In this document: positions 21,871 to 32,283 of the stretch, in pieces | Numbering within the stretch: position 1 is the stretch's first letter | Layout of the letters: every line of letters starts with the position of its first letter | NCBI GenBank assembly: GCA_030407315.1 | Contig: JALQPE010002123.1 | Span: 62,001 to 126,000 of the forward strand | Source: Asparagopsis taxiformis | Taxonomy: Eukaryota > Rhodophyta > Florideophyceae > Bonnemaisoniales > Bonnemaisoniaceae | Direction of reading: 5' to 3' | Length of the DNA stretch: 64,000 bases | Notes under the pieces: generated by a model | The model's input: the letters and a program-made list of their open reading frames with translations, nothing else | Databases searched by the model: none | Told to the model about the DNA's origin: nothing | Position numbers and translations under genes: made by a program

Positions 21871-22866
21871 GGAATGGAGGCGGCATGAATGGAGATGTAA
21901 TTAGAAATGAACAATTGAGACGAGTGAAAAAGAATTGAGATGTCTGGAATGTTTGCAACAGTCATGTTCAACTTCGAGGTAAAGAATTTGAACTCCCGCG
22001 GAGAACAGCTGCAAATTGGCAAATGGAGAATGGGCTTCCCCGAGCATAAAGCCGTGGATGATTTGTGTATAGCGTAGAGCATTTCTATCTATGGCAGAGG
22101 AGCAATGCAGTTCGGAATTGTTCCGTGCGTGGCCCAAGTCATTCTATGTGTAGAATACAAAACGGAAATTCCCAGCAACGGCATCCCACCTTCATTTCCA
22201 CCCCCCCCTTCTGAACGAATGAGTTGATGTGCAGGGGAAGGAATGAAAACCCTGGGATCGTTTACGTGAAGAATTTGGAGCATCTGTTAAATGAATAGAT
22301 TGAAGAAAGCGGGAGGAAATGAGTTGTAAAACGATTTTGTCTGGACAGTATCCGGACACCAGTTGTGAGCAGTTGAGCCATATTGCTTGTCGCAGGGGAT
22401 CAGTATCCCATTTTCTTAACATTTCACGTCAGTCCTACACGCCAACCACTACAATTGACACTAACTCGTTCCTTTCCTGAACACCAAAAATGCAACTAGT
22501 AAGTGCAAGCACAACATGCAGCTTGGTTTCAAGGAAACACCACATTTCACTTTGTTCCGTCATTGACAATACACAAACTGTCTTTACTCTATCGAATCGA
22601 ATCAACATATTCACAGAATGTGAAACACAGCGTCAATATTACGGCTGATAATTCACAGCCCTACACGCAATCCCTCTCCCATTCTTTCCCCTTCCCCATT
22701 GCATTACGCATTCTCAAAATATTCGTTCCGCGCGACCGCGTCGACAACGAAACGGTACTTATACCCACCACCCAAGACCGCCCAAGATCCAAAAGTCGCA
22801 CCATCACCCCCACTGTCAAAGCACTCTTCACACTCATCCACACCCAAACTTCAAAACTACCACACA
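21871..22866. other. Intergenic between WD-D and S3
   Basis: No gene is supported. A C-rich run lies at about 22200. GGTACTTATACCC at about 22754 may be a promoter element of S3, 110 bp before its ATG; this is a guess from position. Confidence 0.4.
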
Positions 22867-23217
22867 ATGTCGCCACGCCTCAACAAAGCCATCCAAAAAG
22901 CCCGGATAGCGGCAAGGGAAGCGTCACTCTCTCCACACAGCAAGCGTGTGAGGAAAGCTGCCAGGAAAGCAGAGAATCGAGCGACCCGACTCGTCACGAA
23001 ACAACTGCTCGCCAAACAGTTTTCGTTTTCGGAATGGAGTGAGGAGCTCAAAATCTGCCATGCAGACTTTGCGCGGCTGAAGAGGCTAGCGAACCGGGAG
23101 GGCAACAATTGCGACAGAGTGTTGCTTCTGGAACTTTCGCTGGCCTCGTACAAACGGGCGCTTGTGACCGTGCTGAGGAACACGGCTGAAGTAGAAGAGG
23201 GATGTGCGGCGAGATGA
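22867..23217 (+). CDS. Small basic helical protein, S family (S3)
   Basis: A 116-residue member, starting at the ATG of MSPRLNKAIQKARIAAREAS, which aligns with S1 and S2. It keeps VRKAARKAENRATRL, FSEWSEELKICHADFARLKR and LSLASYKRALVTVLRNTAEVEEGCAA but ends there, lacking the last 13 or so residues of S1 and S2. The mirror copy at 27303-27653 has two visible residue differences (N/K in REGN, A/V in SYKR). It is the innermost gene of the left arm, about 65 bp from the inverted-repeat boundary. Function unknown. Confidence 0.82.
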   Translation: MSPRLNKAIQKARIAAREASLSPHSKRVRKAARKAENRATRLVTKQLLAKQFSFSEWSEELKICHADFARLKRLANREGNNCDRVLLLELSLASYKRALVTVLRNTAEVEEGCAAR

Positions 23218-23283
23218 GGGATGTGTTTGGGATTGAGTGAGGGTTCTGGCTGATGGAGAGGGTGGATGTGTAGGCAATAAAAC

Positions 23284-24232
23284 AGTCCATGGTTATTTAT
23301 TCTCTTGCAAAAGCTTTCTTCTCTGTGTCTTTAGTGTAGAATGTGGCAATTTTGTGCAGCTGTCTGTGAAGGCTTGTTGTGGTGAACATTTTGGCGAGTC
23401 TATGATTTTCGAGGCAGTAGCGTGGAAAGTAAGAGGAATGTAGATCCAGGAGATGTCGGAAGATACATCAAAATGCCGATCAGGTTAAAATCAAATTATG
23501 ATAATGATGTTACTCGCGATTCGGTAGAGACTCTGATAGTTGATTGATGAATGGCAGGCAATTCGTGGCATTGCAGTGTGAATATGCGTAGTTTGGTTGA
23601 TGACGGAGCGCAAAGGATGTCGAGTTTGCAGAGAGTAACCGTAACGGTATAAGGCATATATCTGTGTACCACAAAGATTTGTTTCAGAATTGTGTCATGA
23701 TGAGCAAGCGCAATGAATATTTCGGTGCCGCTCTGAACAGTCGTCCATAGCCATGAATCAAGCGTGCTCCAACTCTGTGAAAAGCTAAAATCGAGCGCGT
23801 ACGCATGGAACAATACTAGCCGTGATCAACGCAACAACCTGGCGTATCTCGTCGGCAGTTGCCATTCCCAAGCGACGCAGTTCTAACGCAGGTTCCAGGG
23901 CCGGGGCAGAGCAGAGCAGCTCGCAAGATTGTCGCGCATTTCTACTCGCTTGAAAGACGTCTCTCTGTTCGTCTGTTCGATCTGGAGAATGTACTCGCGC
24001 GTCATAGACAAGGGATATGTGCTGATCGGCGACGGTAGATTGTTGACTGGTTGGCGACATGTGTGCACGAGACTTGTCGGAGGTGCAGGTCATGGAGTGG
24101 TGTTGTCGAACGGTGATCGTTGTCGGAGGCAGATTGGTCGGTTGGCGTGGGCGCGCGTGTGGCGGATGAATTTTCGAAAAATTTTAAATCTGGATTTGTA
24201 CAAAATTTCAGACTCGTCAGGGAGAAAAGAAG
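23284..24232. other. Spacer of the inverted repeat, left part
   Basis: Unique DNA. I see no conserved gene, only short overlapping open frames. Confidence 0.4.
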
Positions 24233-24318
24233 AGGGTCCGGCGTGAGTCGAACACGCGACCTATCGATCTGCAGTCGATTGCTCTGGAATGTCACATCAA
24301 CCACTGAGCTACGAACCC
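24233..24318 (-). tRNA. tRNA-Cys (GCA) with a different D-loop intron
   Basis: Read on the minus strand, this gives GGGTTCG/CGGACCC acceptor pairing, D-stem GCTC/GAGC, anticodon loop CTGCAGA (GCA), an intact T-arm and T73. Outside the D-loop it is identical to the tRNA at 3912. The D-loop is 21 nt instead of 7, so about 14 nt are extra, with no visible similarity to the 20 nt insert of the other copy. After removal the tRNA is again 72 nt. Two genes with identical exons and unrelated inserts in the same loop strongly suggest introns, not decay. Confidence 0.9.
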
Positions 24319-25277
24319 TGCTTACTTCCGGAAGCACTTTGAAGTTAATAAACCATAGATCATATGCGGTAGGCTGGAATTCGGTTCCATTTGCATGGTC
24401 AACTTACAGGTGTCATCAAGCCCTATTGGCGCGCTCGGTGACGTTCTACGCAAGCCCGAGCATGAGATATCGACAACGGAACAACGTCCTGCACAAAACC
24501 CGAGAGAACAGAGACGAATGCAACCAACACAAACTGACAAACCGCCGACAACAATCTCCAACATGAGCCGAAAGCACTCGCGCACGTCCGATATCGAGAG
24601 CGGCGATCACACCCGACACATGGGCGATTGGCAGTTGCCAAAGGCGGAAACCGGCCACCAGACGAGCGGGGACCAATCCGACGCGGGGACACACGTCAGC
24701 ACGAGCGAGCAACAGGCCACGCGAGCCGACAATGCACACGCAAACGGGAGGGACGCAGCGCGACGTCAAGACGCAGTGTACTCCCGCAGAGTGTATCGGC
24801 CGCACCCCTGCGCGGACGATATGCGCAATCGGCGCCGGTTGGACGTGCAGAACGCGCGTCGGTTGGAAAAGCGGGAAGAAATTTGGAGAAAGTGCAAAAA
24901 ATAGAGCCAAGATCGTGCGGGCAACGTGCCGTTTGGCGAGGAAATATGGAGAGACACAAAGCAATTTACGAATATCTTGGATTAAATCACGGGAGATACA
25001 TCCGCGATCCAAAAACCCCCATAGAAATACCCCAAAATTACATACAACCGCCTCCACACGCACACCGCCCAAATTTCAAACCAAAATCTCAATAATCTGC
25101 CACCTCATCCAAACCTCGCGCCGCTTCCGCACGCCCATTGGTCCAAACTCTCTCATTGCAAACACTTCCAATCATCTCAGCCAAACGTTGTGTCGTCACC
25201 ACGGGCCTCCGACCACACACGACCCACGTGGAACGACAACAGCCTCACCTATCCTTCCTCGACACCCCAGCACACGA
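24319..25277. other. GC-rich upstream region of the plastid-type gene
   Basis: Long overlapping open frames occur on both strands, as expected by chance in stop-poor DNA; none shows a recognisable domain. From about 25000 the strand turns C/A-rich, consistent with a promoter and 5' UTR. Confidence 0.4.
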
Positions 25278-25283
25278 TATAAA
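25278..25283 (+). promoter_or_regulatory. TATA box candidate
   Basis: TATAAA lies 91 bp before the ATG at 25374, in a C-rich promoter-like context. This spacing is similar to that of the WD40 promoter-like motifs. Confidence 0.55.
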
Positions 25284-25373
25284 CCAACACCGCGTCCCAA
25301 CTATCCACCTCCCCTCCATCCCTCCATCCACCCACCCGCCGACCATCTCCACCACCACCAACAACCACCAACA

Positions 25374-25814
25374 ATGACCGCCTTCATCGCCGCCATGCCC
25401 GTGACCGGCCGGCCGTCGCCGACGCGCGCGCTGAGCAGCGCGACGCGCGCGACGCCCGCGCGCCGCCCCGCGCGCGTGCACATGTCGACAGCCGCCGCCG
25501 GAGAGCCCGTGAAGAAGAGCGAGGACACGGGGTATGTGATTCGACAGAGCGAGTTTAAGGACCCGTCGTCCGGCGAGCAGGACGACGATATGGGCGATGG
25601 ATTCATTGGCGAGGCTGAGATGGACGATTGTCTCGGTGTGTCCATGCCCGATGATCTGGCCAGTTTCGAAATGAAGGAGATTCAAAACTCGAGGACGCGC
25701 GACGAACTCGTCGGTAAACTCAAGGATATTAAGGAGAGACGACGAGATATTTTGGATGATCGTCGTAAGGGTCTTGGAATGGATAATGTCGGCAATTATC
25801 TCGACGCGCTTTGA
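25374..25814 (+). CDS. Predicted plastid-targeted acidic protein
   Basis: A 146-residue protein of unknown function. The start MTAFIAAMPVTGRPSPTRA is typical of red-algal plastid transit peptides: a Phe close to the N-terminus, then about 35 residues rich in Ala, Arg, Ser and Thr with no acidic residues. The mature part from about residue 40 is acidic (EQDDDMGDGFIGEAEMDD) and ends in a charged, probably helical stretch (KLKDIKERRRDILDDRRK) and NYLDAL. The coding region is more GC-rich than its surroundings, with strong third-position G/C at the 5' end. A TATA box sits 91 bp upstream. It is single-copy here, in the inverted-repeat spacer. The frame is open far upstream, but the conserved-looking start and TATA position favour 25374. 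Confidence 0.8.
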   Translation: MTAFIAAMPVTGRPSPTRALSSATRATPARRPARVHMSTAAAGEPVKKSEDTGYVIRQSEFKDPSSGEQDDDMGDGFIGEAEMDDCLGVSMPDDLASFEMKEIQNSRTRDELVGKLKDIKERRRDILDDRRKGLGMDNVGNYLDAL

Positions 25815-27236
25815 GATTGTTGCTTCTTCTCGATTCTGCTCGCGTTTGCTTGTGAATCCACGGCTTTTAGTTGGTCGCGTATCTTGCGCTGCCGCTTGGT
25901 AAGCTTTAGTGTGTGAGTAAATTGTTTGCGCTACCGCGCTTGGGATATTATCGATGTTTGTATGTGCTGTGTGTAGCAGATTGCGAAACTAGTCTGGGCC
26001 TGTTTTTTTCTGTCGTGTTGTGCATATCTCGTGCAGCGATGCCTTCTCGTTGGGTGAACGCACGCGCTTCTTAGAGTTATCTACCACGCAACGTGCAGCA
26101 ATTGTTCGTGTCTGCTACGGCAATCTCCACGGTGGAAGGAAACGCCGTTGCAACGGACAGAGATCTCTGCCGCACACTAATCTCGATATGATCACAGTTG
26201 AAATCTTGTAGCGGGACAGTTGTCCTCCCGAAAACCTAAATCCAACTTGTAAAGATTCTCTCAGTCAACTTTTCACTTATGATACGCGCGTCGATCTCGC
26301 GCTGCACATTCCGTTCGCTATTCCATCGCGAGCTCGAGCTCGTCGAGCTTGGGAAGCGCCGACCACAGTCTTCGCAACGGCACGCGCATTTATTTGCATT
26401 TTTGCAATTCCTCGCACCAGCAGTGGTCCATGGTTCTAGTTTTCCACGAAGGATGTTATCGTCCCATTTTCGTCCATTGAATGGGGTCAGGTGCGGAAAC
26501 AATGTCTGGTCGAAGCGCGTTCATGTCGGACTGCAAATTCTTATATGATTGGTAGAAATTGCTCTGCTCAATACGTGCTTCCGCCCAGTGTGGAGATATA
26601 TTAAAAATAATCAATCGCTGTGTCGATTGTCTGCGATTCTCCCATTTCTTTCTTCGCGCGTTTGTGCCTCTCACTATACGTTTCCGGCATGGATAGACAC
26701 GTGTACGAATCTAATGTTATTCCCAATCCACAATTATGGAGCATTAGACGGACCCGTTTTCACAGGTTCTGTTGTAGCAGAGGACGTCAATGTAGATGTG
26801 GTCGGAACAGTCCATGCTTAGCGACCTTTGCAAGTTCCAGTGCTGTACTAAACACGCCACTACGTCTGTACAGAGTTTCATGCCTCTCTTTAGAAAATTT
26901 TGTCTGGAGCACACATTAGACTAGCGCGTTTCAAAGAGAATACGAGGCGACTGCGGTCAGGCAACGGGGCGAATTTGACGTCCAGGTCATGGGGATACTA
27001 AAGTCGCTGTCGTACTCTGTACCGGTCATGTCCAACTTCCATTTAAAAAAGACCGTCTGATCATTTAGACTCTCTGCTATGCTGTCGCCAAAATCGTCGA
27101 CATAGAAACTAGTCGCAGATGTCTTCAACAAAACATCGCGACTTCATTCTTTCAGAGAACCAAATTATCAATCAGTTCTTCATCGACAGGAAACGAATAT
27201 AAAAGAGCACGAGACCCGCAGAGATAAATATTGATA
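25815..27236. other. Spacer of the inverted repeat, right part
   Basis: No confident gene. At 26931-27140 a minus-strand open frame reads like protein (SFYVDDFGDSIAESL, FFKWKLDM) but has no ATG and no recognised domain; it could be a gene fragment. The stretch ends at the right-arm boundary at 27237. Confidence 0.4.
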
Positions 27237-27302
27237 GTTTTATTGCCTATATATACACCCTCTCCATCAGCCAGAACCCTCACTCAAACCCAAACGCATC
27301 CC

Positions 27303-27653
27303 TCATCTCGCCGCACATCCCTCTTCTACTTCAGCCGTGTTCCTCAGCACGGTCACAAGCACCCGTTTGTACGAGGCCAGCGAAAGTTCCAGAAGCAACA
27401 CTCTGTCGCACTTGTTGCCCTCCCGGTTCGCTAGCCTCTTCAGCCGCGCAAAGTCTGCATGGCAGATTTTGAGCTCCTCACTCCATTCCGAAAACGAAAA
27501 CTGTTTGGCGAGCAGTTGTTTCGTGACGAGTCGGGTCGCTCGATTCTCTGCTTTCCTGGCAGCTTTCCTCACACGCTTGCTGTGTGGAGAGAGTGACGCT
27601 TCCCTTGCCGCTATCCGGGCTTTTTGGATGGCTTTGTTGAGGCGTGGCGACAT
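27303..27653 (-). CDS. S family protein, right-arm copy (S3')
   Basis: Mirror copy of S3, 116 residues, with two visible substitutions (REGNK for REGNN and SYKRVLV for SYKRALV). The same ATG, conserved SFSEWSEEL segment and short C-terminus are kept. It is transcribed leftwards after WD-D', so the WD-D to S3 order of the left arm is preserved. Confidence 0.82.
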   Translation of the reverse strand: MSPRLNKAIQKARIAAREASLSPHSKRVRKAARKAENRATRLVTKQLLAKQFSFSEWSEELKICHADFARLKRLANREGNKCDRVLLLELSLASYKRVLVTVLRNTAEVEEGCAAR

Positions 27654-28775
27654 TGTGTGGTAGTTTTGAAGTTTGGGTGCGGATGAGTGTGAAGAGTGCT
27701 TTGACAGTGGCGGTGGGGGTGCGACTTTCGGATCTTGGGCAGTCTTGGGCGGTGGGTATAAGTACCGTTTCGTTGCCGAGGCGGTCGCGCGGAAGGAATA
27801 TTTTGAGAATGCGTAATGCAATAGGGGAGGGGAAAGAATGGGAGAGGGATTGCGTGTAGGGCTGTGAATTATCAGCCGTAATATTGACGCTGTGTTTCAC
27901 ATTCTGTGAATATGTTGATTCGATTCGATAGAGTAAAGACAGTTTGTGTATTGTCAATGACGGAACAAAGTGAAATGTGGTGCTTCCTTGAAACCAAGCT
28001 GCATGTTGTGCTTGCACTTACTAGTTGCATTTTTGGTGTTCAGGAAAGGAACGAGTTAGTGTCGATTGTAGTGGTTGGTGTGAAGGACTGACGTGAAATG
28101 TTAAGAAAATGGGATACTGATCCCCTGCGACAAGCAATATGGCTCAACTGCTCACAACTGGTGTCCGGATACTGTCCAGACAAAAGCGTTTTACAACACA
28201 TTTCCTCCCGCTTTCTTCAATCTATTCATTTAACAGAGGTTCCAAATTCTTCATGCAAACGATCACAGGGTTTTCATTCCTTCCCCTGCACATCAACTCA
28301 TTCTTTCAGACTGAGGGTGGAAATGAAGGTGGGATGCCGTTGCTGGGAATTTCAGTTTTGTATTCTACACATAGAATGACTTGGGCCACGCACGGAACAA
28401 TTCCGAACTGCATTGCTCCTCTGCCATAGATAGAAATGCTCTACGCTATACACAAATCATCCACGGCTTTATGCTCGGGGAAGCCCATTCTCCATTTGCC
28501 AATTTGCAGCTGTTCTCCGCGGGAGTTCAAATTCTTTACCTCGAAGTTGAACATGACTGTTGCAAACATCCCAGACATCTCAATTCTTTTTCACTCGTCT
28601 CAATTGTTCATTTCTAATTACATCTCCATTCATGCCACCTCCATTCCCTACACACTTGCCACGCTCCCCTTCGCTGTTTCTCACTTTCCTACCTCCCTAT
28701 TCGACCGTCTATACCCTCCAGAAACGTCCCAAAATTTACTTTTCCTCTCTACTACTCAGCTATCCACCACCACCC
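27654..28775. other. Intergenic, mirror of 21743-22866
   Basis: Holds the S3' upstream flank and the WD-D' 3' flank; the conserved WD40 3' block is at about 28648-28706. No gene of its own. Confidence 0.5.
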
Positions 28776-29933
28776 TCAGGCCACCATCCATTCATAACGC
28801 GCCACTTCCCCTCCCCCGCCGCCACTCCAACGACAGGCCCGCCACACAAACACATCTGATGCCAACGCGATCAGCTCGCTCCCGTCGGCGCTCATCCGCA
28901 GCGAGCACACATTCCTCATCCGCTCATCCCGCATTTCCCCGATGAATATAACCTCGTTATCCAACCTGCTCACGTCCCACATGCAGATTCTTTCGCTGTC
29001 TCCAGAGTACAGCAACTTGCCATCCGCGCTGAATGTGACCGACAAAGCGCTGCCGTGATGGCCTCTGAGCGGTGCAAATACCTGCGTGCACGTTTGCAGG
29101 TCCCAGATACAGACGCTGCCATCGTCTGCCGCTGAGGCCACTCGTCGTCCGCACTCGCTCACTGCCAAGTCATTCAGTGGCTTGGTGTGTCCGACAAGCG
29201 CGTTTCCGACTGGCTGCAAAGTGTGGGCATTCCAGACTCGCGCACAGCAATCTGCCGAGGCAGAGACGACCACGGATCCGTCGGCGGCGACAACAAGCGA
29301 GCGCACCGTTTTGGCATGTGCTCTGACCGCGCTCAGGATGCCGCCGTTGGAAAGGTCGATGAGGAGGAGTATGCCGGATGTGGTGCCGACCACTGCTCGG
29401 TGTGACGATACGAGTTGCATGCACTCGACGCACTCGTCGCGGCCTGTTCCTGGGATGTGGTACCAGTGAGTGGGATTCTCGTTGGTCCAGAAGATGACAT
29501 TCCCTGTTGAATCGCAGGAAACAGTGTGACACGACTGACCGACGCAGATGGCAGCGATGGCGTTATGCTCATGGCCGCGGAGGGTGTGAGTCTTGCGGTG
29601 GTTGTGGAGCGAAACGACTCGCAGTTCGCCATTGCAGCCGCCGAGGATAATGGAGCCAAATGTGTGGGCGCGCTCCATACGCCAGGGCGAGTAGTCGACG
29701 GAGAAGGCATTGGTCAACATGGGTATCATGGGCATGGAGTGGATAATAGACGCGAGTGCCCTTGGTGAGTGTGGGAGGATGGTGTCGCAGAGAGTGTGTT
29801 GTGATCTGCTGGCGATGTCATCGTGACTGGGAGAGGATGGTGGGTGTGTCGAATTGGGTGGGGACAAGTTGGGAGCCTGCACGACAGATAAGAGGGTGTG
29901 TACAAGTCGTGTGAGGAAGGAGAAACCGAACAT
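28776..29933 (-). CDS. WD40 protein, right-arm copy (WD-D')
   Basis: A 385-residue mirror copy of WD-D starting at the MFGFS Met (29933). It has the same blades and Gly-rich tail; the visible differences are VIFWTNE in place of FIFWSDE. The promoter-like motif is at 30021-30035, 88 bp upstream. The close match to WD-D contrasts with the stronger divergence of the A, B and C pairs. Confidence 0.85.
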   Translation of the reverse strand: MFGFSFLTRLVHTLLSVVQAPNLSPPNSTHPPSSPSHDDIASRSQHTLCDTILPHSPRALASIIHSMPMIPMLTNAFSVDYSPWRMERAHTFGSIILGGCNGELRVVSLHNHRKTHTLRGHEHNAIAAICVGQSCHTVSCDSTGNVIFWTNENPTHWYHIPGTGRDECVECMQLVSSHRAVVGTTSGILLLIDLSNGGILSAVRAHAKTVRSLVVAADGSVVVSASADCCARVWNAHTLQPVGNALVGHTKPLNDLAVSECGRRVASAADDGSVCIWDLQTCTQVFAPLRGHHGSALSVTFSADGKLLYSGDSERICMWDVSRLDNEVIFIGEMRDERMRNVCSLRMSADGSELIALASDVFVWRACRWSGGGGGEVARYEWMVA

Positions 29934-31890
29934 GATTGTGAAGGCCTTGACTTGTTCGGAATTGGAAGATAGACGTGGTGAGAGTGATGAAGGGTGTTGG
30001 TTGTGGTGATTGTGGTTGTTGGACAACTTAAGTGGGGGAAAGTGGTGTGTGAGGCAGGGCCTGGGAGTGTTTAGAATTGGTTGGGAGTCGATGAGGAGGA
30101 GCGAAGCGCGAGAGAGCATGGTGCGAGATAATTTCATTTTGGTAAAGTTTTCGAGAGTCAATGGACATGGAGGGCAAGAAGTTTTAGTAGATTGGGACAC
30201 ATGACTACAGAAATGTGAAGGAAATGAGGGAGGGAAGCATCGTAAGCTCATAGGGAAGAGAATATGGGAGTGAAATTGTTGCATGTTTCGCGGAGGGAAT
30301 CGGAGAAGTCATGGCGGGATGCAGGCACCGTGTCATGGTTGACAAAATTGCGCGCGCACGAAGCTACAGTGGCCTGGGGTGGACAATTTTTTAGTAAAGG
30401 GAGTTGATGGGAGACAAAATCATGCGCTGACGGACTAGAACAGTTTTCGTTGGCATTTTTGGCCGAATTGTAGAGCATCGCGCAGGTGAAAGTTTCGAGA
30501 GTGTGGCTGCAGAACCAGCTCGCACATATCGATGAAACATGTACCGGCGTATGTGGCATGACAGATCTCTCTACGCATCAGAGTTTCATGTTTTGTTTAA
30601 TTGAATGAACGGGGGAAGCGGGAAGATCAATTAGTTATCAATGCTATCAATTAGAAAATTGGAGATTTGACGAGGAAACACTGTTGTCGAAGAAGCAGTG
30701 CTGGGGCAACAAACGACTATCAACACGTGCTGTATTATGGTTTGCTGTTCCTTGTAATCCTGTCGCTCTATTCGCTGGATGGGTGTGTACGCATAAAAGT
30801 AATGATTATAACATCCGACCCATCCGCCGCCCACAAAAACAATTTCTTAATCTTGAACTCACATCTGCCCCACTCCCACTCTGTCCGTGTCCATTTCCCT
30901 CCAGACAACAACACCCAACGTCAATGATGTGCGCTCATTGTTGGTCTCAGAAAGCGAAAGGGAGCAATTATTGTGAGTCATGTGCGATGATAATTCGACT
31001 CCCCTATCAGCCTATCTTCACATTTCACGATGACTACGCGCCATTTCCTCGATCACAGCATGGCACTTAGTCTTCTGCGCTCGAGTCCTGGCTCACAAAT
31101 CTGCAAGGTAGCCCATGCCACAAGTTGCGTCAGCTGAGACCACCACCCAGTCGATCCCACGCATTGATCGCCATGGGATTGAGCGGTGACTGGAATGCTA
31201 GACACGCGTTACTTACGGGCTGGAGGATGTGTGGATCCACGTTTCTAGCAAACAATGCGTCGAGCTGGATATCGCAATGGCCAGCTTTGTTAACCACAAA
31301 TAGCTGCACTGTTTTCGAGCGCCCTGAGGATCCAGGCGGTTTGTGCTCAGTCAGTATTGATGTGCTCCAGCAAGCCGGACTGCATGTGAGCAACAGCTTT
31401 GCCACGCAGAACGAATTGCACGCCGTCTCTGTATTCACGATTGTTACCTCAGTACATTAGCAGAGCTCCACGAATGGTGATTTCTCACCAGGTTACCTTC
31501 CTGAAATGCGTAGATTCCACACATCTGCTACTACTGGTGATTTTACGATCATCTCTTTGTACATATCAGTTACAGGTAGACAGTAGCATTGGAAATCCAG
31601 TCTACCTCTAGAACGTCATCTATATTCCATCCAGTGTGTCCCGATGATCGCCGTAAGTAATCAACTTTTTCAGATTTAATGGAGATACAAAACGCAAGAT
31701 TGGAAGAACCCAACACTACCTACCACTCATCCAAACTCCAGCGTCACATGCATTTCCCCGCCATTCGGACTCTGAACTCCCTTGCTATTCTAAAACCACA
31801 CTCAACTAGTCCAATCTAATAAAGAACAGCAGCACATGGCACAGAAAAGTTGGAGTTTGATTGTTCCTTTTATTATTTATAAACACCAAG
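29934..31890. other. Intergenic, mirror of 18626-20584
   Basis: WD-D' upstream flank, then unassigned sequence. Bases 31125-31460 mirror the diverged 19078-19425 segment, with several clustered substitutions between the arms, which I note separately. Confidence 0.45.
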
Positions 31891-32283
31891 CTATTCAACG
31901 GAAGCTGATTGCATAGCTGAGCACAATCCACCTAGTGCAGCACACCCTTCTTCCACCTCTGCTGTATTCCTAAGCAAGGTCACCAGCACTCTTTTGTAGG
32001 AGGCAAGCGAAAGGTCAAACTCTAGGACCATGTCACTTTTGTTGCATTCCTTGCCGGCTTGTTGCTTTAGCCTGGCATAGTCTGCATGGCAGACCTCGAG
32101 TTCCTTGCTCCACTCCGCAAACGACAACTGCATGGATTGCAGATGTTTTGTGAGGAGCCTAGTGGCTCTTTTCTCGGCTTTGCCAGCAGCCTTTCTCACC
32201 CGTTTGGTGCGCTGGAAGCGAGAAGCTTCCCTGGCCGCTGAGCGGGCCTTCTGGATCGCATTTTCCAGGCGCATGGACTTCAT
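31891..32283 (-). CDS. S family protein, right-arm copy (S2')
   Basis: A 130-residue mirror copy of S2, with no amino-acid difference that I can see. Lies between WD-C' and WD-D' positions and is transcribed leftwards like them. Confidence 0.82.
   Translation of the reverse strand: MKSMRLENAIQKARSAAREASRFQRTKRVRKAAGKAEKRATRLLTKHLQSMQLSFAEWSKELEVCHADYARLKQQAGKECNKSDMVLEFDLSLASYKRVLVTLLRNTAEVEEGCAALGGLCSAMQSASVE

Larger units (their letters stand above)
5058..23283 (+). repeat. Left arm of large inverted repeat
   Basis: This stretch is matched in reverse complement by 27237-36295 (left bases 8560-23283) and by 54689-54723 plus 59608-64000 (left bases 5058-9135). The inner boundary is sharp: after the shared motif TAGGCAATAAAAC at 23271-23283 the two arms become unrelated. 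Mirror positions add up to about 50519 over 17.5-23.3 kb; outside the gypsy insertion they shift by its length. The outer end cannot be seen, because the right copy runs off the window at 64000. The arms differ by scattered substitutions, small indels and separate transposon insertions, so they are diverged copies and not an assembly echo. Confidence 0.95.

Noticed and set aside
24395..25072. Long open frames on both strands upstream of the plastid-type gene
   Set aside because: They overlap antisense to each other, lack domains, and reflect stop-poor GC-rich DNA.
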